Assembly: GCF_900114565.1 (NCBI RefSeq)
Contig: NZ_FOTM01000003.1
Location: 30,454-94,453, forward strand
Reading direction: 5' to 3'
Source of the DNA: Leifsonia sp. CL147
GTDB taxonomy: Bacteria > Actinomycetota > Actinomycetes > Actinomycetales > Microbacteriaceae
Length of the DNA: 64,000 bases
Under the pieces are notes generated by a model. The model saw only the letters and a list, made by a program, of their open reading frames with translations, made no database searches and was not told the origin of the DNA. Positions 1 to 6,599 of this stretch are shown here, piece by piece (the stretch's first letter is position 1; every line of letters begins with the position of its first letter). The position numbers and the translations under genes are program-made.

Positions 1-310
1 CATGGTCGGTGCTCGTCGGCGGCACGGGCCCGACGAAGCGGCAGTCGTAGCAGGCCAGCTCGATCGCGCGGCCGTCGCCGCGCACAGTGAGCGTCCGGTC
101 GAGCAGCGCGCCGACCTGGATGCGGACGCCCAGCTCCTCCACGATCTCCCGCGCCAGGGCCGCCTCCAGGGACTCGCCCGGCTCGACCTTACCGCCCGGG
201 AACTCCCAGAGCCCGGCGGCATCCCTTCCGGGAGCGCGGCGGCAGGCGAGCACGCGGCCGCCGGCTCCCTCCCGGAGGACCGCGGCGACGACGAGGACGG
301 GCTGCACCAT
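1..310 (-). CDS. NUDIX hydrolase, MutT-like (partial, C-terminus outside window)
   Basis: The reading frame starts with ATG at 310 on the minus strand and runs off the left edge, so about 103 N-terminal residues are seen. It begins MVQPVLVVAAVLREG and carries a complete NUDIX box around residues 37-59 (GGKVEPGESLEAALAREIVE, then E-L-G-V), with the REIVEE metal-binding helix intact. The family hydrolyses nucleoside diphosphates linked to another moiety. Similarity to small MutT proteins suggests sanitising oxidised (d)NTPs such as 8-oxo-dGTP, but substrate cannot be assigned from the box alone. It is divergent from the DUF1345 gene. Confidence 0.85.
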   Translation of the reverse strand, partial: MVQPVLVVAAVLREGAGGRVLACRRAPGRDAAGLWEFPGGKVEPGESLEAALAREIVEELGVRIQVGALLDRTLTVRGDGRAIELACYDCRFVGPVPPTSTDH

Positions 311-431
311 CCCATCCTGCCGTGCCGGACGGTCGTGCACCGCCGCCGGCTTGCCGGATCCGCCTTCCGTGCGACGCTGCCGGATCCGCCCCTCCGCACG
401 CCGGCCTCCCGGCTTGCGCGCATCCGGGGAC

Positions 432-437
432 TAGCAT
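432..437 (+). promoter_or_regulatory. -10 element TAGCAT of a probable leaderless promoter
   Basis: TAGCAT lies six bases before the ATG of the DUF1345 gene, and no Shine-Dalgarno sequence can fit between. The transcript would start at or next to the start codon. Inferred from spacing only. Confidence 0.45.
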
Positions 438-443
438 CCGGGT

Positions 444-1133
444 ATGGCGCAGACCTCGTCGGCACGACGGCCGTGGAACGTCGTGGGACTGTCCGCGAGC
501 CTGCTCGCCCAGCTGTGGATGATCGTCCTCGGCGTCTGGCTGCTCGTCCTCGCGGAAGACGACGCCACGACTCTCGCCCTGCTCGCCAGCTGGTGCTCGA
601 TCGGCACCGTCTACCTGATCGTGGCGCTCATCGTCCTCGGCCGTGTCTCGAAGCGCACCGGCGCCGACGGACGTCCGGCCCGGTGGGAGACCGGCCGCAT
701 CGCCCGCCTGATATCGATGACCGAGACCATCCTCGCGAGCTTCATCGGGCTGGCCGCCGCCGTGCAGGTGCTGGCGCTCCACAACGACCCGCAGCTCGGT
801 TCCGTCACCGATGTCGTCGGCGTCTGGTCGATGCTGCTGGCCTGGGGTTTCCTTCACTGGGGCTTCTCCCAGATCTACTTCCAGCGCTACTACGCCGCCT
901 CCGCACCGATGCTGCGGTTCCCGCGGCTCGACGCAGTCCCGCAGACCGAGCCCGGCTTCGTCGACTTCGTGTACTTCGCGTACACCGTCGGCACCACGTT
1001 CGCGGCCTCGGACGTCGAGGTCCTCACCACCCGGATGCGGTGGACCGTCGTCTGGCACTCCGTGCTCAGCTTCTTCTTCAACGGGCTGATCATCGTGCTG
1101 GCGCTGAACACCATCATGTCGTCGGCCAGATAG
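444..1133 (+). CDS. DUF1345 family integral membrane protein
   Basis: A 229-residue polytopic membrane protein. Hydrophobic segments lie at about 12-36, 43-66, 88-112, 124-146 and 201-224. The stretch FVYFAYTVGTTFAASDVEV (about 175-193) matches the characteristic FxYFAxxxGxTFxxSDV signature of DUF1345 proteins, which have no established function. The start at 444 is supported by a -10-like TAGCAT immediately upstream and by the lack of an in-frame alternative with a ribosome binding site. It stands alone: the NUDIX gene is divergent and the DUF1905 gene converges on it 3 bases after its stop. No transported substrate can be inferred. Confidence 0.8.
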   Translation: MAQTSSARRPWNVVGLSASLLAQLWMIVLGVWLLVLAEDDATTLALLASWCSIGTVYLIVALIVLGRVSKRTGADGRPARWETGRIARLISMTETILASFIGLAAAVQVLALHNDPQLGSVTDVVGVWSMLLAWGFLHWGFSQIYFQRYYAASAPMLRFPRLDAVPQTEPGFVDFVYFAYTVGTTFAASDVEVLTTRMRWTVVWHSVLSFFFNGLIIVLALNTIMSSAR

Positions 1134-1136
1134 CGG

Positions 1137-1436
1137 TCAGAGCAGAGTCTCCACGCCGATCCGCACGCGGTCGCCGAGCTCCACGCCCTCCGCGCGCCGC
1201 ACCGCTGACTTGATCGGCACGACGTAATGGCCGTCCTCCTGCGGGAAGATCGAGGTCGACCAGCGCGAACCTCCGAGCGTCACCGACACCTTCACCGAGT
1301 CGAAGCCGGCGGGTGGATGCGGCTGCAGCCGGATCTCCTCGGAAACGTCCAGAGGGAGCCGGGCGAACACCCACAGCTCGCGGCGTGAGGCCCAGCGGAA
1401 GAGTTCGGTCTCGAATTCATAGCGGTAACCGGCCAT
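1137..1436 (-). CDS. DUF1905 domain-containing protein
   Basis: A 99-residue soluble protein that is almost entirely one DUF1905 domain: an opening YRYEFETELFRW strand, then VSVTLGGSRWSTSIFPQEDGHYVVPIKSAVRRAEGVELGDRVRIGVE. This small beta-barrel fold occurs alone or fused to YdeI-type domains; its biochemical role is unknown. I place the start at ATG 1436 (MAGYRYEFE) because the domain begins right after it. The 18 further residues in frame upstream look non-conserved. It is convergent with the DUF1345 gene and divergent from the next gene. Confidence 0.75.
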   Translation of the reverse strand: MAGYRYEFETELFRWASRRELWVFARLPLDVSEEIRLQPHPPAGFDSVKVSVTLGGSRWSTSIFPQEDGHYVVPIKSAVRRAEGVELGDRVRIGVETLL

Positions 1437-1599
1437 GTCCGCCAAGCTACCGGCTCGACGCCGGACGCCGCATCCGATCACCGCATCCAATCACCTCAGC
1501 GCGACTGCCGCATCGGATCGCCCCATCCATCGGGGACGAGCCACTCGATCAGGGACAATAGGGGAGGGCGCCCGGTCGGGCGCCGGTTCGAGGAGTCCC

Positions 1600-2226
1600 A
1601 TGCGCTGGCCGAAATGGTTCCGCAGACGCGCCGAGAAGACGACGCGGACGCGCCCGTTCGACGAGGGCGCGTTGCCCGAGCCCGTCGCGCCCACCCTCGA
1701 GCAGTCGGTCGACGAGGGGATGCTGCTGGCCGACTACGCCACCCGCATGGCGATCAAGAACCACATCGTCGTGGACACCATCCAGTACGGCAACTCCTAC
1801 GACCCGGCCCTCCACGCCCTGGAGGCGGCGGCGATGCTGCGTGAGCTGGCCTCGGAGCAGGGCATCGCGGCCGGCCGCATCGAGGAGGAGGTGGCCGCCG
1901 CCGAGACGCTCGGCGGCGACGCGATGCACCCCCACGACTACCGCCGAGTGGATGTCGACAACCTCCGGCTGCGGCGGGATGCGGCGCTCGCGCTCGCCGC
2001 GGCCCTGCGACGGAGGGCCGACTCCGACGACGAGCTCGCGGTCCTGGTGGAGCGCGGCCGGAAGGACGCCTGGGAGGAGGTCGGCCGCGCGATCGAGGCC
2101 GGACTGGATGCGTTCTCCGGCGCCGAGGCGCTGAAAGAGGACTACGAGCGCGAGAAGCCGGCACGGCTGAACCTGCTGATCCGGCGCGACCTGGCACGGC
2201 TCGAGGAGCAGCGGACCGGTTACTGA
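1600..2226 (+). CDS. Hypothetical protein, mostly helical
   Basis: A 208-residue protein starting at ATG 1600, preceded by GAGGAG seven bases upstream. I do not recognise the family. The N-terminus is basic (MRWPKWFRRRAEKTTRTR). The rest is rich in Ala, Glu, Arg and Asp and predicted helical, with motifs such as ATRMAIKNHIVVDTIQYGNSYD (residues about 46-67) that look conserved rather than low-complexity. There is no signal peptide or membrane segment. Its 3' end overlaps the convergent lipase-maturation-factor gene by seven bases. A cytosolic helical adaptor is possible, but no function is claimed. Codon use fits the neighbours, so it is likely a real gene. Confidence 0.6.
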   Translation: MRWPKWFRRRAEKTTRTRPFDEGALPEPVAPTLEQSVDEGMLLADYATRMAIKNHIVVDTIQYGNSYDPALHALEAAAMLRELASEQGIAAGRIEEEVAAAETLGGDAMHPHDYRRVDVDNLRLRRDAALALAAALRRRADSDDELAVLVERGRKDAWEEVGRAIEAGLDAFSGAEALKEDYEREKPARLNLLIRRDLARLEEQRTGY

Positions 2227-3692
2227 TCGCCGGTCGCGCCGGAGGAGCGGAGGCTCACCGCGGGCACGAGGTCGCCGACCTCGGAACGCACCCACACCTC
2301 CCCGGTCTCGCGCTTCTCCGCATGCGTGCTGAAGCGGTACAGGAACATCCGCGCGCGCACCGCCCGGGGGCGTGCACCGTCGAAGGGATCGCGCCGCAGC
2401 AGCTTCAAGGTCGGGCGGTCCGCCTCGAGCAGCCGCAGCAGGAGTACCTCGAACCAGGGGGAGTCGCGCGAGCCGAGCGCGAGGAACCACATCAGCCAGT
2501 CGAGGCGCAGGTGGTACGGCGCGAACTGCCGGGGGATGCGGTCCACATCACCGGGTTTGCCCTTGAAGCCGTACTCCTGCCAGTGCGCATCGGGGTCGGT
2601 GGGGTCGTCCGCCGTGCCCTCCACGACGACCTCGTAGCGCTCCTTGGTCACACTGCCGAAGGCCCCGTAGGCGTTGACGAGGTGCCAGCGGTTGAAGCTG
2701 GCGTTCATCAGCTGGCGCCGGGAGAACAGGTTCAGCAGCGGCCGCCAGCTGAGCACCAGCAGGAAGACGGTCGCGGCGACGGCGACGACGGCGAACCACA
2801 GCGGAACCTGGGTCGCTCCGATCGGACCGAGGCGCGCGCCGCCGAACAGCCACGAGAAGACCGGGTCGCTGATCCCGGCGAAGGCCAGCACGATCGTGAT
2901 CCAGTTCAGCCACGCGAAGTTGCCGGTGAGCACCAGCCACAGCTGGGTGAGGATCATGATCCCGGCGGCGACGCTCGCCACCGGCTGGGGCAGGAAGAGG
3001 AACCACGGCACGATCAGCTGCGCGAAATGGTTGCCCAGCACCTCCACTCGGTGCCACCACTGGGGCAGCAGGTGCGCCGTCCGGCTGAACGGATTGGGCA
3101 TCGGCTGCGTCTCGTGGTGGTAGTACAGGGCAGTCAGGTCCCGCCAGGCGCGGTCGCCGCGCATCTTGATCATCCCGGCCCCGAACTCCAGCCGGAAGAC
3201 CAGCCAGCGCACGAAGAAGACGATCGTGATCGGGGGAGCGGTGTCCCACGCGCCGAGGAACGCGACGACGAATCCCGCCTCGCAGAGCAGGCTCTCCCAG
3301 CCGAAGCCGTAGAACGTCTGCCCGACGTTGACGATCGAAAGGTAGAGGAACCAGACGATCAGGAACACCGGCACGAACACGTACGTGGGAGCCAGCTGCA
3401 GAACGCCGGCGACGACGAGTGCGGAGAGGACGGCGCCGGTCCATGCCACTGTCCGCAGCAGCCGATCGGAGTAGCGCCACCGGAACAGCGTCGGCTGCTT
3501 CCGGGCGTAGGGATGCCGCAGGAACCGTCGCACCGGCAGGAGGCCGCGCTCGCCGAGCAGGGCCGGGAACTGGTTCGCGGCCGACACGAACGCGACCACG
3601 TAGAGAGCGGCGACGCCGCGCTCGATCACCTCGCGGGCGATCGTGTACTCGTCGCCGGCCAGCCATCCCGTGAGCCACGCAGGAAACTCCAT
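2220..3692 (-). CDS. Lipase maturation factor family membrane protein
   Basis: A 490-residue polytopic membrane protein resembling the LMF1/LMF2 family. The N-terminus (AREVIERGVAALYVVAFVSAANQFPALLGERGLLPVRRFL) and the central RLEFGAGMIKMRGDRAWRDLTALYYHHETQPMPNPFSRTAHLLPQWWHRVEV block are family hallmarks. In vertebrates LMF1 helps secreted lipases fold in the ER; the bacterial role is unknown. I chose ATG 3692 because GAGG lies eight bases upstream; a GTG at 3701 overlaps that sequence. The C-terminal soluble part (about residues 330-490) holds YGAFGSVTKERYEVVVEG and HLRLDWLMWFLALGSRDSPWFEVLLLRLLE. The gene precedes a repeat-rich intergenic region. Confidence 0.8.
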   Translation of the reverse strand: MEFPAWLTGWLAGDEYTIAREVIERGVAALYVVAFVSAANQFPALLGERGLLPVRRFLRHPYARKQPTLFRWRYSDRLLRTVAWTGAVLSALVVAGVLQLAPTYVFVPVFLIVWFLYLSIVNVGQTFYGFGWESLLCEAGFVVAFLGAWDTAPPITIVFFVRWLVFRLEFGAGMIKMRGDRAWRDLTALYYHHETQPMPNPFSRTAHLLPQWWHRVEVLGNHFAQLIVPWFLFLPQPVASVAAGIMILTQLWLVLTGNFAWLNWITIVLAFAGISDPVFSWLFGGARLGPIGATQVPLWFAVVAVAATVFLLVLSWRPLLNLFSRRQLMNASFNRWHLVNAYGAFGSVTKERYEVVVEGTADDPTDPDAHWQEYGFKGKPGDVDRIPRQFAPYHLRLDWLMWFLALGSRDSPWFEVLLLRLLEADRPTLKLLRRDPFDGARPRAVRARMFLYRFSTHAEKRETGEVWVRSEVGDLVPAVSLRSSGATGDQ

Positions 3693-3764
3693 CGACACCA
3701 CCTCGTCGTCGGAATGCGTTCACCGTACGCCCGGCTGCCGACTCGGGCGAGCGGAGACGCCCAG

Positions 3765-3900
3765 TGCACATTCGTGACGAATCGTCGCTTGGCGGCGCTG
3801 TAAGTGCACATTCGTGACGAATCGCGGCTCTCGCACCCAATGCACATTCGTGACGAATCGTCGCTTGGTGGCGCTGCAAGTGCACATTCGTGACGAATCG
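3765..3900. repeat. Four copies of TGCACATTCGTGACGAATCG, arranged as two 60-bp blocks
   Basis: The 20-base unit occurs exactly at 3765-3784, 3805-3824, 3841-3860 and 3881-3900. The first two units with their linker are duplicated as a block with a 76-base period (3765-3824 and 3841-3900, differing at two linker bases). The unit contains ATTCGT-G-ACGAAT, a 13-base inverted repeat with one central base. The array lies between the divergent-facing start of the LMF gene and the 3' end of the EEP gene. Linkers of 20, 16 and 20 bases are too short and too alike for a CRISPR array. Confidence 0.9.
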
Positions 3901-3921
3901 CGGCGGGGCCGGTGCCCGCGA

Positions 3922-3977
3922 GCTCAGGCCGCGAGGCTCAGGCCGCGAGGGTCAGGCCGCGAGGGTCAGGCCGCGAG
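3922..3977. repeat. 14-bp tandem repeat (x4) spanning the EEP gene stop codon
   Basis: Four head-to-tail 14-base units (GCTCAGGCCGCGAG twice, then GGTCAGGCCGCGAG twice) occupy 3922-3935, 3936-3949, 3950-3963 and 3964-3977. The unit at 3964-3977 encodes the last residues and TGA stop of the minus-strand EEP gene, so the array repeats the gene's end three more times downstream of the stop. Confidence 0.9.
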
Positions 3978-4637
3978 TTCGGCGTCGAGCCGGATCGCGC
4001 GGTGGTCGGATGCGCCGGCCGGCAGCACATCCACCGACTGGATCTCGAAACCGGTCGAGGTGACGAAGTCGAAGTAGCCCGAGAAGAACTTGTAGCGCAG
4101 GTAGGTCGGCTCCGTCGTCCGCTTCAGCGCGTACCCGGAGGTGGTGAGGTGACGTTCGAGGCCGCGGATGAACCAGGGATAGTTGAAGTCGCCCACCATG
4201 ACCGCGGGGGTGTCCGGCGAGAGCGAGCGCATCCCGTCATGGGCGGAGGCGATCTGCTTGCGTCGCAGCGAGTTCAGCGCCGTCAGCGGAGCCGCGTGGA
4301 ACGAGCCGACGAGGATGTCCTCGCCGTTGTCCCTGTCGCGGAGGTGGACGGCGAGCAGGCGCTCGTTCGCCGGGGCGAGCACGCGGTCGTGCAGCGACTT
4401 CTGCACGGCGAAGACCTGGCTGTGGAGGATCTCGTAGCGGTCGTCGCGCACATACACGGCGAGCCCGAGCCGGTTGGCACGCGTGCTGTCGGCGAGCACC
4501 AAGTGGTGCAGTCGTTCGGGGAGGGCCTCGCTGTCGCACTCCTGGAGGCACAGGACGTCGACGTCGTATGCCTCGGCGATCCCCGTCAGCTCACCGCTCG
4601 CCGCGTGCTTGCGGAGGTTGTAGCTCACGATCCTCAC
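3966..4637 (-). CDS. Endonuclease/exonuclease/phosphatase (EEP) family protein
   Basis: A 223-residue protein with the EEP metal-hydrolase motifs: MRIVSYNLRKH at the N-terminus, LQECD (Glu33), GDFNYPW (Asp150, Asn152) and SDHRAIRLD (Asp211, His212). These match the Mg-binding Glu, the GDFN pair and the SDH catalytic motif of the DNase I/exonuclease III superfamily. It may cleave nucleic acid or a phosphodiester/phospholipid; members cannot be separated on motifs alone. No signal peptide is visible, so it is probably cytosolic. The start is GTG 4637, with AGAGG about ten bases upstream. Its stop lies inside a 14-base tandem array. Confidence 0.8.
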   Translation of the reverse strand: MRIVSYNLRKHAASGELTGIAEAYDVDVLCLQECDSEALPERLHHLVLADSTRANRLGLAVYVRDDRYEILHSQVFAVQKSLHDRVLAPANERLLAVHLRDRDNGEDILVGSFHAAPLTALNSLRRKQIASAHDGMRSLSPDTPAVMVGDFNYPWFIRGLERHLTTSGYALKRTTEPTYLRYKFFSGYFDFVTSTGFEIQSVDVLPAGASDHRAIRLDAELAA

Positions 4638-4782
4638 CGGTCTGCACCTCTTCTCGAACCACTCGACGCGGCCGGCGTGGATGCGGGCCCTCGTCTGTCA
4701 TTCTGTCGCACTTGAGACGCGGTTCAAGCGGGCCCGTGTCATCGCACAAGGAATTCACATCGCCGTCACCCGTGGTTCGGGC

Positions 4783-4788
4783 GATAGT
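4783..4788 (+). promoter_or_regulatory. -10-like GATAGT before the LigD-type polymerase gene
   Basis: GATAGT sits eight bases before ATG 4797, with no ribosome binding site between them. This fits a leaderless mRNA. It is a weaker match to TANNNT than the others in the window. Confidence 0.35.
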
Positions 4789-4796
4789 GTCGACGC

Positions 4797-5816
4797 ATGG
4801 CAGGCGATGCGGTTGTGCTCACGGTCCCCGGGCCCCACGGCGACCGGGAGGTGCGCATTTCCAGCCCTGACCGGGTCATCTTCCCCGAGCCGGGGATCAC
4901 GAAGCTGGACCTCGCGAAGTACCTCGTCGAGGTGGGCGACGCCTTCGTGCGCGCGAACGGCGACCGGCCGGTGTCCCTGCAGCGATTCCCCGACGGGATC
5001 GACGGGGAGCAGTTCTTCTCCAAGAACCCGCCGCGCGGAACCCCGGAGTATGTACGCTCCGTCAACGTCGTCTACCCGAGCGCCCGGTCGCATCCCCAGT
5101 TGGTCATCGACGAGCCCGCGGCGGCGGTGTGGGCGGCTCAGATGAATACGGTGGTGTTCCATCCGTGGCCCTCCCGCGCGGAGGACTCGGACAATCCGGA
5201 TCAGCTGCGCCTCGACCTCGACCCGCAGCCCGGCACGGGGTTCGCGGACGCCGTCCCGGCCGCGATCGAGCTGCGCGCGGTGCTGCGGGAGGCGGGGCTC
5301 ACCGCGTACATCAAGACCTCCGGCAACCGCGGCCTCCACGTCTTCGCGCCGATCGCACCGTCGCGCGAATTCCTCGAGGTGCGCCACGCGGTCATCGCCG
5401 CGGCCCGGGAACTGGAGCGGCGGATGCCCGACCGCGTCACAACGGCCTGGTGGAAGGAGGAGCGCGGCGAGCGGGTGTTCGTCGACTTCAACCAGGCGAA
5501 CCGCGACCGCACCATGGCCGGCGCCTACAGCCCGCGGCCGCTGCCTCACGCCTCCGTTTCCGCGCCGGTCACCTGGGACGAGCTGGAGCACGTCGACCCC
5601 GCGGACTTCACGGTTCTGACGATGCCGGAGCGCTTGCGCACGATCGGCGATCCGTGGGAGGACTTCGGCTCAGAGCCCGGTACCGTCGACGCCCTGCTGG
5701 AGTGGTGGGAGCGCGACCTCTCGAAGGGGCTGGGCGAGCTGCCGTTCCCACCCGACTACCCGAAGATGCCGGGGGAGCCGCCGCGCGTGCAGCCGAGCCG
5801 GGCGAAGAAGGCCTAG
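4797..5816 (+). CDS. ligD: Stand-alone LigD-type polymerase/primase domain (NHEJ polymerase)
   Basis: A 339-residue archaeo-eukaryotic-primase-type polymerase of the bacterial end-joining family. The catalytic DxD is seen in RLDLDPQPG (Asp140, Asp142). Other family motifs are SKNPPRGTPEYV (about 75-86), FHPWPS (121-126), KTSGNRGLHVF (about 176-186) and RVFVDFNQANRDRTM, which supplies the third acidic residue. The length equals the polymerase domain alone; no ligase or phosphoesterase domain is attached. Such enzymes fill gaps at double-strand breaks with NTPs or dNTPs. A separate ATP-dependent ligase gene lies 0.8 kb away, so the LigD activities appear split. No Ku gene is visible here. The start is supported by a nearby -10. 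Confidence 0.87.
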   Translation: MAGDAVVLTVPGPHGDREVRISSPDRVIFPEPGITKLDLAKYLVEVGDAFVRANGDRPVSLQRFPDGIDGEQFFSKNPPRGTPEYVRSVNVVYPSARSHPQLVIDEPAAAVWAAQMNTVVFHPWPSRAEDSDNPDQLRLDLDPQPGTGFADAVPAAIELRAVLREAGLTAYIKTSGNRGLHVFAPIAPSREFLEVRHAVIAAARELERRMPDRVTTAWWKEERGERVFVDFNQANRDRTMAGAYSPRPLPHASVSAPVTWDELEHVDPADFTVLTMPERLRTIGDPWEDFGSEPGTVDALLEWWERDLSKGLGELPFPPDYPKMPGEPPRVQPSRAKKA

Positions 5817-6487
5817 CGGTCCGCTCCGGTTTCGGCCCCGTTCGCGCTGCGGGCGGCCTTCGCCGCTTTCGCCGCGGCCTCCAGATCGGACACGAACGCG
5901 TCGTACGCGGCATCCCATCCCGGGTCGTCCTTCAGCCTCAGGAGCGCGGACGGGTGCGTGGTCACGAGCACCGCGCGGCCCTCGGGCGATTTCTGGAGGC
6001 GTCCCCGCTCCTGCTGGATGCGCGTCGTCCGGCCGAGCACGCTCCGTCCGGCCGTGGCGCCCAGGCAGACCACGACCTCCGGCTGGACCGCGTCCAGCTC
6101 CGCCTCCAGCCAGGGGTGGCACGCCACGATGTTCCCGACGGCCGGCTTCTCGTGGATGCGCCGCTTGCCCTGGCGGCGGAAGCGGAAATGCTTGACCGCG
6201 TTGGTCAGGTAGACCTCGTCGCGGTCGATACCGGCGTCCCGGAGCGCCTGATCGAGGATGCGCCCCGCCGGCCCGACGAACGGCGCGCCCTCGACGTCCT
6301 CCCGGTCGCCCGGCTGCTCGCCCACGAGGACGAGGGCGGTCCGCGCGTGTCCCGTGGAGAAGACGACCTGCGTCGCGTCCCGGTACAGCTCGCAGCCGCG
6401 GCAATCCGCCGCCGCCGCCCGCAGGCTCTGCAGATCGCGCGCCTCCGGCAGGAAGCGCTCCGCCCCCGGCCGTTCCTCGTCCGCCAT
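5813..6487 (-). CDS. udgX: UdgX family uracil-DNA-binding protein
   Basis: With start ATG 6487 the product is 224 residues. It shows the family-4/UdgX uracil-DNA glycosylase layout: Fe-S cysteines in CRGC (Cys29, Cys32), the active-site motif GEQPGD followed by EGAPFVGPAGR (56-76), LTNAVKHFRF, and the late HPSALLRL. KRRIH at residues 108-112 is the UdgX signature loop. In characterised mycobacterial UdgX the loop histidine bonds covalently to the abasic site after uracil removal. Residues upstream of Met30 of the longer frame derive from a palindromic repeat and are unlikely to be translated. The last four bases overlap the convergent polymerase gene. The enzyme would tightly mark uracil in DNA. 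Confidence 0.88.
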   Translation of the reverse strand: MADEERPGAERFLPEARDLQSLRAAAADCRGCELYRDATQVVFSTGHARTALVLVGEQPGDREDVEGAPFVGPAGRILDQALRDAGIDRDEVYLTNAVKHFRFRRQGKRRIHEKPAVGNIVACHPWLEAELDAVQPEVVVCLGATAGRSVLGRTTRIQQERGRLQKSPEGRAVLVTTHPSALLRLKDDPGWDAAYDAFVSDLEAAAKAAKAARSANGAETGADR

Positions 6488-6523
6488 AAGCGCCACGCAA
6501 CCACCCCCGCGCAGCCCGCGCAA

Positions 6524-6598
6524 CCACCATCGAGTCCGCAGAGATTGCACACGAAACGCCGCCCCGACGTTCAATCTGTGCGGACTCGATGGTGGGGG
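6524..6598. repeat. Dispersed extragenic palindrome, family I, copy 1
   Basis: A roughly 75-base imperfect inverted repeat. The left arm reads CCACCATCGAGTCCGCAGAG and on; the right arm ends with CGGACTCGATGGTGG. Its reverse complement matches the element at 36574-36667 across both arms and the GGCGTTTCG core. It sits two bases past the stop of the minus-strand ligase gene and could also end its transcript. Confidence 0.85.
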
Positions 6599-6599
6599 G

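Noticed and set aside
3765..3900. CRISPR-like repeat array
   Set aside because: Only four 20-base units, with linkers of 16-20 bases that are themselves duplicated, and no cas genes nearby.
3811..3920. Short open frames across the 3.8-kb repeat region
   Set aside because: They only translate the repeats and have no ribosome binding site.
6488..6574. 29-residue N-terminal extension of UdgX
   Set aside because: It is encoded by the family I palindrome and has no similarity to the family; ATG 6487 gives the normal length.
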